In this document: in pieces, positions 11,446 through 22,664 of the stretch
Position numbering within the stretch: position 1 is the first letter of the stretch
How the letters are laid out: every line of letters starts with the position of its first letter
Source: Blumeriella jaapii
Taxonomy: Eukaryota > Ascomycota > Leotiomycetes > Helotiales > Drepanopezizaceae
DNA: 64,000 nt
Assembly (NCBI GenBank): GCA_009599575.1
Contig: VWND01000075.1
Span: 434,001 to 498,000, forward strand
Reading direction: 5' to 3'
Notes under the pieces: generated by a model
What the model was told of the DNA's origin: nothing
Seen by the model: only the letters and a program-made list of their open reading frames with translations
Database searches by the model: none
Position numbers and translations under genes: made by a program

Positions 11446-14148
11446 TGTAGCTGTAGGTATGCCTGCGGAAAAGCAATAAGGAGCTTCGTAGAGCACAATC
11501 TTGATAACGAAATAAAATCTGTTGGAGTAAAAATCACGTGATGTACATGCTGTGTTTGCAACGTAGAATCGCTTTTTCCTCAGATAAGATTGCAATCAAA
11601 TCCGACTGCATTGCATTGTAGTTATTTGGCCATTCTTTGCCTCTCTTCCTCTGTGAAAACGACAAAGGCTTTACTAATGGACTCATTACATTAGCGTATT
11701 TTCTCCATTGGTAGAGGCTTTCTCAATTCTTGCTTTGTTTACATCTCGCTTAAGATGCACCGGGGCACTTGCTCGTGGCGAACATATACTTTCCTAAGCC
11801 GAAGAGCACAATTTAGATTCGCGTAGCTTACTTCGTTCGACATGATCTAGGCCCATGGGCCATGCAAAAATAAAGTGGGTTTGTTTGGTCTTTTTAATTA
11901 CAGTACCACTCCGTAATTACGATGTCGGAAAAACACTTACGTACACGGTACTTCGTACCAGGGCGACATTATGTAAAATTAAAGTCGGGGCGCAAGTCTC
12001 AATTTTACTAATGCGGATTTAATCCTTTGCCATATACAAGTTGAAGTTTCTGAATTATACTCTTATAAACACCAACACCCTCTTGCGGTTGAACCCGCGA
12101 GCATAGCGCACGGACGTAAAATAATATAGATGTCCAGTACAATTCTATTGTGTACGGTAATAGATGCGAATGGGAACTGCCGTCCCCACTACATCAGATA
12201 TCAAAACTCAAAGGAAATTATATTCATCCTGTGACAGGCCGTCCTGACAGGATTTGAATTAACGTAAGGATGCGGTGCGGAGTAGAACAACTCTCAAATC
12301 TCGTAGCAGCAAGGAATTATGCCTCAAAGTCTTGATACTGTATCCAGGTTGGATATGGTGGCAAAGTAGATGAATCCCATCGTGAACCCACGGGTCAAGA
12401 TGCTCCCATATCACGCGTGCGACCAGAGTGCCTATTCCCATGCTGTAAACTATGGATTATCACTTCCCGTATTTTCCGCACTCCTATTTACATAGTACTG
12501 TACTGTGCACACATACAATTCAAAGCTATCAAACGCGTTTCATTTTTGCGCTTTTCCAACTCTCCACCTCCCATGGTTTGCCTTCTACGCAAGCGGGGAA
12601 AAGTCTGACTACCAAGTGATATAGCAAACGGCCCGCTACCGCCCGAGTACCTCGCCTGCAAACGCAAAAATCAAAGTCTGGAACCAGAGAATGGTTATTT
12701 TTGGCCGTAGACTAGTTTTGATCGACATGATTAGTCATCACCATTGCGAGCAGCCGAAAGCCTGTTCTCAGCTTCCGATGCAAGATTTCAAGTACGTTAT
12801 ACTTTTCCAACCTTCACAAAGTCAAATCAGTGCGGTCGGAAAGTGTGGGAATATCCCTAGGGATACCAAGGTCGAAGGATGTCGGATCACGTGACCACAC
12901 CAGTGCACGTGATCGCATCACCGAAGAGAGGTGTGTTCCAGCCGTATGTTCTCAACTGCGCACTAGGCACTGTAGTAAAGATACAGATTTCAAACCAATG
13001 AATCAAGACTAGTCTTTACTCTATCACCAACCTGTGATACCAACAGAAAATCTTGTTACTTTTTGCGCACTCTTGTGAAGCCATGCTCCACTGTACTGTG
13101 TACGCAGAAAGAACTCAGAAGTCTTTTTCTCGTATAACCTGTGCATCGCAAGAACAAACTTCTCATGGCGCATGTCTTGCCTGCGAATTTTGCTGAGCAC
13201 GGAGAATTTCTCTTACGGAGGTACAGTGGCTTAGTTAGAGCGCAGTATAATTTTTGCAATCAACAACACGCTGGCATCTTCTGGATCAGGGCTTTGAACT
13301 CGTGCTCGCCGAATCTGAAGACATGGTTGAGTTGTTGCTTGATATGGCGGCCTTTCCTCGAGACTTTGGACACTTTGAACAAAGGATTATCCAAGGTCAC
13401 GTTAAGAACCAAAGATGTTAAACTTGAACCTCTGACCAATGAACGAGGGTACAGACTGTTCAACACCTTGGAATGCCTGTACTCAAGGTCTTATTAATGG
13501 TTCACGTGTGCAAAACATAGCAAGGGTTTGATCTTGGCACTGAAGGAGTGTATTAGACATCCTACGGTACTGTACATCCTAAATACAAGGGCTCCCCTCC
13601 CTTCTTGAAAAAAATAACGCATCTTCATGGGTGCAGTTTGCGGTGTACGACGCATACTTCAGCTATTTTGAGCTCATGACACCATTCCCGCTCCCTTGGT
13701 ATATACTGTGTACACAGTATATCAAAAAGTTCAAGAGGCAATCTCCGTAGGGAAGCCCTGACTTCTAGGCGTAGGGGGCAGTGTTCACCTACTTACGAGA
13801 GCCTAATCCTCAGCTTTTAGCTTTGAAAGATCTAAGACTGAAGTCGACAGAGAAGGCTCTCGGCCTAGAGGTCCACCAAGTGCAGGGGAAAAGATGAGAC
13901 GAATGTGACAAATTGCCCAGGACGCTATAGTGCACACACAGACGCCATAGCAACGAAAAGCAAGCAAGGTACGGTACCGTACAGTACTATGAAGTATACT
14001 CTGTACGTTTGGACAAACCTTGAGTCTGCTTGTTTAAATATCGGATCATTCCCCTCTGTGATGTTTCTCCTCAGCCCCCTCCCACTCACCCACTACCACA
14101 CACACTTGTACCTACTATCATCTTCAAGCCAACTCCAGACTCGTAACC
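11446..14148. other. long AT-rich intergenic region
   Basis: No supported gene in 2.7 kb. It contains CACGTG sites at 11535, 12888, 12906 and 13503, a 14-bp palindrome TATCCCTAGGGATA at 12851-12864, a 22-bp palindrome at 13701-13722 and several TACTGTAC-type motifs. A 118-codon open frame at 13141-13497 has no recognisable feature. Confidence 0.45.
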
Positions 14149-14627
14149 ATGCACTCTGCAGCCCTCATCGCCGTCGCCGCATTGGCTGCAGCCCCGTTCT
14201 CGCTGGCACAAGATAACCTCCGACCGATCTCAGTCACCCAAACCAACGAGCTGAACACGACAACCCGCACCGGGCAGTTTTCCTGGACCCTCGCGGAACT
14301 CGACTTTGGGTACGCCGCCGGTACAGCTATCTCTTTTGGAGGCGGTATGTCATCTTGTCCCCGACCCTGGGAGAGACACCGTTCGTTCACTAACACGCGG
14401 CGCCCGCAGGAATTGTCAGTGGAGGATACAGGGCCGAGATCATGGGCGTCGACAACGGCTTAATGATCGGAAATTGGCTGGTCAATGCGACCCACCAGGT
14501 CGTTGGCCTCATCGGCGTTTTCAACAACATCAACGTTAAGATCGACGTTATTGGAAACAAGAATTCAGGAGAGGTCGAGTTGCTCATTAACGGGAAAGAG
14601 ACGACAATCCCGGTTGCGATTCCGTAG
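14149..14627 (+). CDS. small secreted protein of unknown function
   Basis: Two exons, 14149-14344 and 14410-14627, give 137 aa. The 65-nt intron has GTATGT/CGCAG ends and the phases match. The N-terminus (MHSAALIAVAALAAAPFSLA) is a clear signal peptide. The mature part is about 117 aa, cysteine-free, with alternating hydrophobic residues suggesting a beta-rich fold, and NTT and NAT N-glycosylation sequons. I do not recognise a family. Its place in the AT-rich, repeat-laden part with two pectinases is compatible with a host-interaction role, but that is speculation. Confidence 0.75.
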
Positions 14628-15669
14628 TCGTCTGTCTGGCGCAAGCTTGGGGGTTTTGGTACCACAGTATGGGCCGGATGCGGGCTGTGAAAAACGCTAC
14701 TAAACAGCTTCGTAGAAGTGACCCTGGGTTACCACAGTTTGAAAACCGATTCCGTTTTGATAAGAAGTCAACACGGAGTTCATTAGCAATCAGACATTAC
14801 CATTCATTAACTTTGAGTTGAAACAACCCAGCTTTTGTATTCAACAATGGTTCTTTTGCAAACCAATTTGAATTTCCTAAGATTGCACGCTCGTAACTCT
14901 TGTCGTATTTTGATAGCTCACAATTACTTGGTAAATTCGCAACACATGAACAACCAATTGAATTCCATACCGGACTGTAATATCTACTATCAATAACCTG
15001 TGATTGCCGCTTACTAAGTGCTACGGATTCGCGCAAAGTTTCCACGCGCAATCAACAACGGTCAATATATCGCCGAGTAATGCAGGCCAGCTAAAACTGC
15101 CGTTTTGAGAAAAGCACGAGTTGAGTTACTCATGCAAGCAAATAAAAGGCAAAGGGGTTGCGAGAAACACTGGTCGAATGATAAATCAGATGTCAATCGA
15201 TCATGCTCAGCAGTCAGGTCAGGTGATAGATCACGATGTAAAGTCACGTGACTCTGACTGTAGACATCTATACCCTAGTGCCATCTGGTTTATTGTGTAT
15301 CACGTGATGCGCAGAGTTCCATCGTATTCATCATAAACTGCACTGTAAATGCCTAGATTCATCATAAACAATCACGTGTTGCACCCGTGACCAAACCAAG
15401 ACTAAGATCACGATATAAAATGTAACGGCGAGGATGCTGGGACCCAAACCCGGCTCCTAGACTGCTCTATACCATGACACGAGTTGCTATGGTCGTGGGA
15501 CCCTGAAGAACGGAATCATCATCTTGGCCAACTCCCAGTTGCGAGGCTCGCGATGAATGTATGCTCGGAAAGTTCATTCATCCTTCTTCTCAGATTAACA
15601 CCAATCTATGCTCCACGACGACAAGCATCCAGAACCTCCTCATTCTCAAGCCAAAAACATCTCCAAAGC
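14628..15669. other. intergenic between convergent genes
   Basis: No gene seen. Three CACGTG palindromes lie in 134 bases: AGTCACGTGACT at 15243-15254, 15301 and 15373. A sequence near 15430-15470 faintly resembles the arm of a tRNA but cannot be folded as one. Confidence 0.45.
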
Positions 15670-18600
15670 CTAGACGCTACTCTTCCTCCCCACCGCCCAA
15701 CTCTCCCTCGTCCTGGCCTTGATAGGCGTCAAGACTCTCCTCTCCTCGACCACCTTCGTATACCCAATCAGCCGACTAAACGGTCCCCCTCTCGTCCTCA
15801 GCGCCTCGAACGCGCCCCTCTCCACCACCTTCCCATGCTCAACCACCACGATCTCGTCCGCGATCCGCATCATGTCCACGCCGTGGCTGATGAGCACCAC
15901 GGCCGTCCCGCCCTCTGCACTCTCGCGCCCGCGATCCATAAGACGTTTGACGGTCTCACGGATCGCGTCGGCGGAGACGGCGTCCAGGGCGCTGGTCGCT
16001 TCGTCCATCACCAGGATCTTCGGTCGGCGCACGAGAGCTCTGGCGATGGCGACGCGTTGCGCCTGGCCGCCGCTCAGCCCCATGCCGCCCTCCCCGATCT
16101 GCGTGGCGTAGCCGTGGGGGAGCGATGCGATGAAGTCGTGAATGCCGGCCTCTCTCGCAGCCATCACGGCAGCATGTACGTTCGCGAACGGCGAGCCCGG
16201 TGGTAGCCCGTAGATGATGTTGGCAAGCACCGACGCAGGGAATAGCAGCGACGATTGCGAGACGAAGGAGACGTAGCTTCGGAGCGAAGAGACGTTGCAC
16301 TCTTCGACGGGGATGCCGCCGAATGTCAGTGCCGGCGGCTGGCCGCGTGGCGAGCCATCGGGTGCGTAGAGACCAAGGAGGATGGATGCGATGGTGGATT
16401 TGCCAGAGCCAGAGGGCCCGACGATGGCGGTGCAGGTCCCGGCTGCGAAGGTCAAGGAGACGGAGTCCAGCGTTCTAATGTGTGGACGTGTGGAGTAGGT
16501 GAAAGAGAGCTTGTCGAAGACAATGGGAAAGGGCGTCGCCAGACGTTTTTGGCCGCCCGCGGTCGGGGCGAGGGGCAGACTGGCGAGATAGAGCATGTGG
16601 GTTGCTGTCGTGCGAGAGGTGTTGATTTGCGGTACAAAGTTCAGCATTGCGACGGCATTGGCGATGCCGAAAGTGAGCAGGTTGACAACTTCCAGGATGG
16701 CTGAGAGCGGGCGCTCTCTGTGAATGATCAGGATGGTCCCGTAGTAGAAGATCAGGGCTGTGACGAAGTAGCTCATTGAATCCGAGAGACCGAACAAGAG
16801 ACCCGAGTAGGTTCCTCGGGAGGCGCCAGTTTGATAGGTGACTGAGGTAGCGACATCGTGCTTCTTCTTGAAGTGGCTTTCCAGTGTCAATGCTCGAACG
16901 ACACGAATGTTGGCGAACGTCTCGGTGAAGATGCTACTCGCGGTGGCGGAGGCGTCGTTTGTCTTGCTTTCCCAATGTGCACTGGTCCAGTTGAACAATC
17001 TCGTGGTGGCATACATGACTGGTGCGCATGCCAGAGACACGAGAGTCAGCTTCCAAGCGAGAACGAAGGACCAGATGATGGAAATGGTGATCATCCAGAA
17101 AGTCGTGAAGATGGGACCTGCGAACCGCCCGATCAGGTTTCGCATCTCCTCGGCATTCCTGTCCAAGCACTCATTAAGCCTTGATGGAGAGTTGCGCTCC
17201 AGGTCGAACCATGACCGCGGTTGTGCCATGATGCGTTTCAGCGCCTCTACTCGCAGGCTATTTACCCAAGCCTGTCCGGCATGTTCAAGAGAGTAATGGG
17301 CCGTGAAAGTTGCGAGGCCATCAACGATGGCGATGCCGAGTAGGCTCAGAGCCCATTTCAAAGCTTCAGCATCGCGGTTCCCGACTTGGTAGTAGACTTG
17401 CAAGAGTTTGGCGAAGACGTAGGCAAAAGCTGGTGTTCCTCCGGCAACGACAAAAGCCGCGGCAAATCCGAGAACCAGAAAGGAACGATCTCGCCATTTG
17501 AGTGTCGGCCAGATGGTACCGAAGACTCGCTTTAATGATGCAGGCTTCTTATCCTCTTCGTCAGGTGGCTCTGCAATTGAAGCCTGAGCAAGGCGGGTGA
17601 GCTCAATTTGCTCGAATGGCGCAGAAGACTCGCTCGACCCTGTATCGATTGCTAAAGATCTAGAGAGACGGTTGGACTTCGCTGCTTTTGCGGGGAGTGC
17701 TGGTACTGGCATTGGCATCTCTTCCTGGGCCAGGGGTTGAGACATTGGCTCGAATTTGATTCTCTGAGGGGGTTTGGGGGACAGAAATTCTTTCAGAGAC
17801 GGCCGTCGAAGCATACTAGACGTGAAGGGCTGGAAGACTCCGTCTGAACCATCCTCGCCTGGCGGCAGAGGAGTCGACCAAAGATTGTCGGCTTGAAGAG
17901 CATAGGCCTGAGCAGCTCCACCACCGAGCGCCAGGGCTCTGCCACTGTGAGGACCCATCCCCGGGGCGAAACTAGCTCGGTTTCCTGGTTGCACGCCCAG
18001 GATCTTCGAGATATAATCTTTCTCTTCGGGGATTCTGTCGTCGTAGTATTCCGGTGGAAAGCCGTCTATGGGCGAGATGGGCTCGGAGTTTCTGCGCTCT
18101 GGTGTATTCACATAGACATCAGGCAATTGCGCTTCTGGCATGAAGGATGCAAAAGTGCCATGCTCTTTCTTGGCAAGCTTATTGCGGTATCCTTCCTGGA
18201 CAACCAAGCCGTGTTCGAGGACGTAGACATACTCATCATCCAATATCTGCGTGACGTCGTGAGTTATCACGATTGTAGTCTTTCCTTTCCGCCACTCCCG
18301 GATGGTCTGCGCGACTTTCTCCCTGCTCGTCTGATCCAAAGCGCTCGTTGCCTCATCCAAGATGACAATCGGGGAATCCCGCAGTCTGGCTCTAGCAAGC
18401 GCGATTCTTTGTTGTTGGCCACCGCTCAGAGACTTTCCGTTTGATCCAACAACCGTGTTGATGCCATCTGGAAGATCGTTGAGAGTTTGATCGAGATCGG
18501 CGGTCTTGGTCGCTGCCAGAACATCCGCTCGAGTGACGGGCTCGCCCCTGCCAAATTCTATATTCTTGAGAATTGTCTCGTTGAATAGAACGCTTTGCTG

Positions 18601-20118
18601 CTGGACCAACGTAATGTTTTGTCGCAACCAGTCAGAATCGAGTGTCTGGACTGAATTCCCGTCTACAAGGACCTCGCCACGTAGAGGCTCGTAGTACTTC
18701 AGGATCAAGTTGCTCAATGTGCTCTTGCCTGATCCACTTTTTCCTACGATCCAAGTTGTCTCACCAGCCGGAAAAAAGAAGTCTGCGTTTTCTAAGACGA
18801 TCTGTTGTAGATTCGATGGGTATGCGAATGATACCTGCATGTGTGAGTAGGAGTGCCGAAACAGTGGTTCAACATACCCCTTTGATTTCGATATCCCCTT
18901 CACAAGACGCAGGCCTGAAGTTCCCCGTCATACGAGTCACAGCCCTCCCATCCACCATCTGCGACATGATGGACTTTAATGTTTGTCCAGCCGATATTCC
19001 CTTGGTTAGTACCAGCCACTGCGGCAAGATGGTCTCCACAGCCTGCATAGCCGACAAACAAGAGTAGAAAGTTGTCAAGATGCTTCCCGCGTCCACGCCT
19101 TGCTTGACCAGTGTAAGCCCGAACCAAAACCCTTGCACGAAAAGGGCAACCATCACGAATTTGGTAATCCCAAATTGCAGGGCGTTACATCTTGCTTGAA
19201 CGAGGTAGCTGATCGCAACGTTTCTGATCGTGCCAGAGTACTGCCAAACTTCCTGATCTTGGCCGTTGTATGCCTTGACCGTGTTGATGGCTGTAATGGC
19301 CGTGTTGGCATACTTTGATGCTTTGGTTAGTTCGCGCTTCTGCGATTCAATGGCGGGTCCGAGTTGCATCGATACAAAGAAGAGAAGGGCGCCTGCGATT
19401 GGGAAGGTAGATATGACGACAAGAGTCAGCTTCCAGGAGTAATAAAATGCCAGTCCAAGAGCAGCGCTGCATCCGAAAATTTCGTAGGCTAGAAAGCCCA
19501 TGGGTTGGGATACTGCAAGCTGGAGCTCTCGGATTTGACTTGTTGCGTTAGCATGGTCAATGTAAAGAAATATGGGAAGGAAACAAACGTTTGTATACGA
19601 ATCAAAAGGGACCCAATGCCATCCTGCCGAAGATCATACCACTCCATCTCTTTGTTGAGCATCCCCACAAACATCTGCTCGCGTACACTCTTCGCCTGAA
19701 GCTCCCCGAATACCATCCACGAATTGAGGAACGCGCCCTCGGAAATCCATGCCACTCCGCCGAGCGCAACAAGCGCAATGCACCATCCCTTGATGCCATC
19801 AACAGTCTCTTGTCCCGTCAAAGTTCCCGACCCAAACTTCGTCAACACCGAGAAGATCTTGCCGAAGAAGATAGCCGAAGCAGGTTTAAGTAAAGCGGAG
19901 ATCAGAGTTGCGATGAGGGCAACAACGATTGTACCGGTGTGTTGCCGTTGTGTGAAAGCGAAGAGAGAGCCCCAGGACGCTTTACCATTGCCGCCATCGA
20001 TGTCGATGGGGTTCTCTCGGAGCTGGTCCGTCGAGCCGTGGGAACTTGTTGGCATGTTGAACGCGGTGTTCTGATCGGTCTCGAAGCTCGTAGAGCTTCT
20101 GCGACAGAAGATTGCCAT
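15670..20118 (-). CDS. ste6: full-length ABC transporter, Ste6/AtrD-like (ABCB)
   Basis: ATP-driven exporter of the plasma membrane or endomembranes. The Ste6 group secretes lipid-modified mating peptide, and fungal relatives also pump drugs. Exons 20118-19589, 19538-18878 and 18834-15670 give 1451 aa with matching phases; the introns are 50 and 43 nt. Layout is TMD1 (about 60-390), NBD1, a long linker, TMD2, NBD2. NBD1 has Walker A GKSGSGKST (about 428-436), signature LSGGQQQR, Walker B IVILDEATSALD and VITHD. NBD2 has GPSGSGKST (about 1205), LSGGQAQR, ILVMDEATSALD and LISHG. Both ATP sites look intact. The first junction restores a QIRELQLA segment typical of this clade. The NBD1-TMD2 linker of about 230 residues is Pro/Ser-rich with basic-Ser motifs (RRPSL, RRNSEP), possible kinase sites. 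Pheromone export is inferred from resemblance only. Confidence 0.88.
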
Positions 20119-20707
20119 GTGGAATGCGTGTGGAATGGAAAGTCGGTTGGAATGCTTGTCACAGATCTAATCGCTGCACAAGCTGAAGAAGTTAAAATCA
20201 AACTATGGAGACTCGAGAGAAATACCAATGGTCTGATATTGCTTTCATTGTTCCCGGCTGCGCTGTGTTCGAAGTCCCTTAGTATTGTTTGTTAAGCGAA
20301 GAATGCAATACTTCTGGACGCGAGGAAGGCTGAACAATGATCGAGCGATCTATGTTGAATTTCTGACCTACGAAGAGGGATTTACTACGGGAAACGGTGG
20401 GCAGTGAGTAATGTGCAGTCACTTGTTTGATTGGGGTTGAGAGGTTCGGCACCCAACTCGATGGGTGTGAAAAATTGCGAAGTTGCTTTTTATCATTCAA
20501 CGCTGCACTACGCCACTGTCAGTGAAGAAAAACAGATTTTATGTGATGGTAGCCGCAAAGCTTCTCCCTTGAAATAGCATCGCCTTCAACGAGCACCTCC
20601 TCATGGGAAAATCATCCATACGGCGAAGCCGCCGAGCCCCGTTTTCCTGACCTCGGCTGTGTTGCATCTGTTGGGTATTCCCACACAGGCATCTCTCTAG
20701 CCTTCCC

Positions 20708-21395
20708 CTAGGCCTTACCAGCCTCGGCCTTCTGAGCTTGCTCGTAGATCCAATCATTCAGTCCATTTCTGTTCCTCGCGATTTCAACAGCATAGAACTG
20801 CATTCTCGGAACTGCCACCGCAGTCAGCCCTTAGTCCGAGAGAGCGCACGCAACCCATCGCAACAAAGCACCGCGACTCACCAAATATCGTCTCCTTCTC
20901 CCCGTACTCCACCTTTGGGCTATTCCTCAACATAGTGCCAAAGTTGTAATCATCAACCTTATTCTCGTACGCCATCAGAAACTTGCGCCACCGCTCCTTG
21001 CCGGTCTTGCTCTTCATCTGATCCTCGTCGATGGTGGCCGCGGGGTCGAACTCGGGAAAGTCGGTCTTGAGATGCGTGTAGATGTCTTCGTCTATCTTTG
21101 TGAGGCGGAGAGTCGAGCCGCGCGCCTTTTCGAGGATGGCCCAGTAGGTCTCCATGTGTTGAACAACTATGACAGGGTCAGTGGCGGGGTAGAGGGGGAG
21201 GAAGGCACTGCACACCTTTCACAGCGAACTGCTTCTCAATCTGCAGGATTGTTAGCAATTTGTACATGTAGACGGAAGCGTGGTCGTTTATCTCACATCC
21301 TCGAGGTTGTCTGCCTTGTTGGGGTCGAAGCTGGCTGGGGCTGCTGCCAGGCCAGATGCTGCTTGCGCGGGGTCAAAGGGGTCGAATTCTGCCAT
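20708..21395 (-). CDS. PBDC1/YPL225W family protein
   Basis: Small conserved eukaryotic protein. Its yeast homologue YPL225W is, from general knowledge, a ribosome-associated factor that assists folding of nascent eEF1A. Four exons: 21395-21297, 21240-21216, 21166-20882 and 20811-20708. They total 513 nt (170 aa) with consistent phases and introns of 56, 49 and 70 nt. The core reads HMETYWAILEK, KIDEDIYTHLKTDFPEF, GKERWRKFL, FGTMLR, then PRMQFYAVEIARNRNG, matching the family throughout. A second exon of only 25 nt makes it easy to mispredict. The ATG at 21395 begins MAEFDPFDP, an acidic N-terminal tail. It ends 590 bp from the ABC transporter start, on the same strand. Confidence 0.88.
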
Positions 21396-22664
21396 CTTGG
21401 GCGATGTCTGTAGGGATGGTTTGGATTGTGTTGTATGCAGTCGGACTTCTGCTTCTGCTGGTGTATCTGCGGGAGATGTGTTGCGATTGTAGGTAGATAT
21501 TTTGGGAAGTGTCTTGAGGGATTTGCTTGGTTCCTGGCTGAAGATGAGGGCGTGGGCGGGTTGAAGAATTTACAATAAATACAGAGTCGGAATGACGCGC
21601 CGGCTTTAATCCGGCCTTGGCGCGAAGCCGCTTCTCCACGACATCCGACATCACTTTCACGAGCACACAAAGTCATCAATCAAGCATTCGATATTCCTGA
21701 ACCTCAATTTCAGCTGCGAAGTTGTAGGATGGCATATGGCCGACTTACCATGCATGATGTACAAAATGCCTCGGTGGAAGTGGCGCTCACGTGGCTATGA
21801 ATCCGTTCGAGGCTTTGTTTACTTTGCTTACGTTGTTTACATTACGAGTTTGGCGAGGACAGGCTAGATACATGAAAAGGTCTCGCCTCAGTCCTTCGGC
21901 CTGATGATTGAGCGGCCGCGTAAACCAGATTGCATCACTCCCGCCTGGAGGTGCTTCAAACTCGGCGTGGGGAGAGCCAGCAGCGTGTTTCAATTGGAAA
22001 TCTTGTCATCTCGAAACATGTTCATCCCGTTTACCGACAAGACACACGACTCCACTGCCTCCCCTTTTGTCAAATGCTGTTGTTGTCTATCTTCTGGACC
22101 GAATCTGAACGAGGAGCTCTCTAGTTTGCGCCAGCAATTCTCATTCCAACTTGGAGAACCAATTGCTATGGGGAATGGATTTGCAGCACCAGAGTTGCTG
22201 GAGTGGGTGTGATTGCTCTGTCGCTACCAACGTATCAGTTGCTTGATGGAGCCAAATCGATATGTTAGTGTTAAGATCATTAGACCACCTACATGGAACA
22301 GGTCAATCAAGCTTGTGAAAAGTCCCATGCCCCAATCACAAGTGACCGGCCCCGTCACACAGGACAGCCAAAATTCGGGTTTGGAAGAAGATGAGACGCT
22401 CACCAACACCTATCCTTAACTTACATGAAGTACCTCGCCTTCCACAGATTGCCTTAAAAGCTGCGCGGACATCATCAGCTCGAGATCTATGGGGGTATTG
22501 CTTGAGTGCATTCGGTTGCTCAATCAATACGCGATTGCTCGACACCGCCAAGAACGCACCTTCTGTTTCTGACGGCCGGCCAAACTTCAACTTGTGCAAC
22601 CTCAACACCAACAACTTCATCTCAGCCCAAGGTAATCGTAACACAAACGTCAAACCATCTGTCG
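21396..22664. other. divergent intergenic region
   Basis: Separates the PBDC1-type gene (left) from the next gene (right), so it should hold both promoters. No ORF with family support, and no obvious TATA box. Confidence 0.4.

Noticed and set aside
13141..13497. 118-codon ORF on the plus strand
   Set aside because: No domain, signal peptide, intron or codon pattern distinguishing it from chance in AT-rich DNA.
15425..15475. tRNA-like sequence on the minus strand (TAGAGCA...GGGTTTGGGTCCC)
   Set aside because: The distance between the D-arm-like and T-arm-like parts is far too short for an anticodon arm, and no acceptor stem pairs.
15484..16206. 240-codon ORF antisense to the ABC transporter
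   Set aside because: Lies opposite the conserved NBD2 coding sequence and is a shadow of its codon bias.
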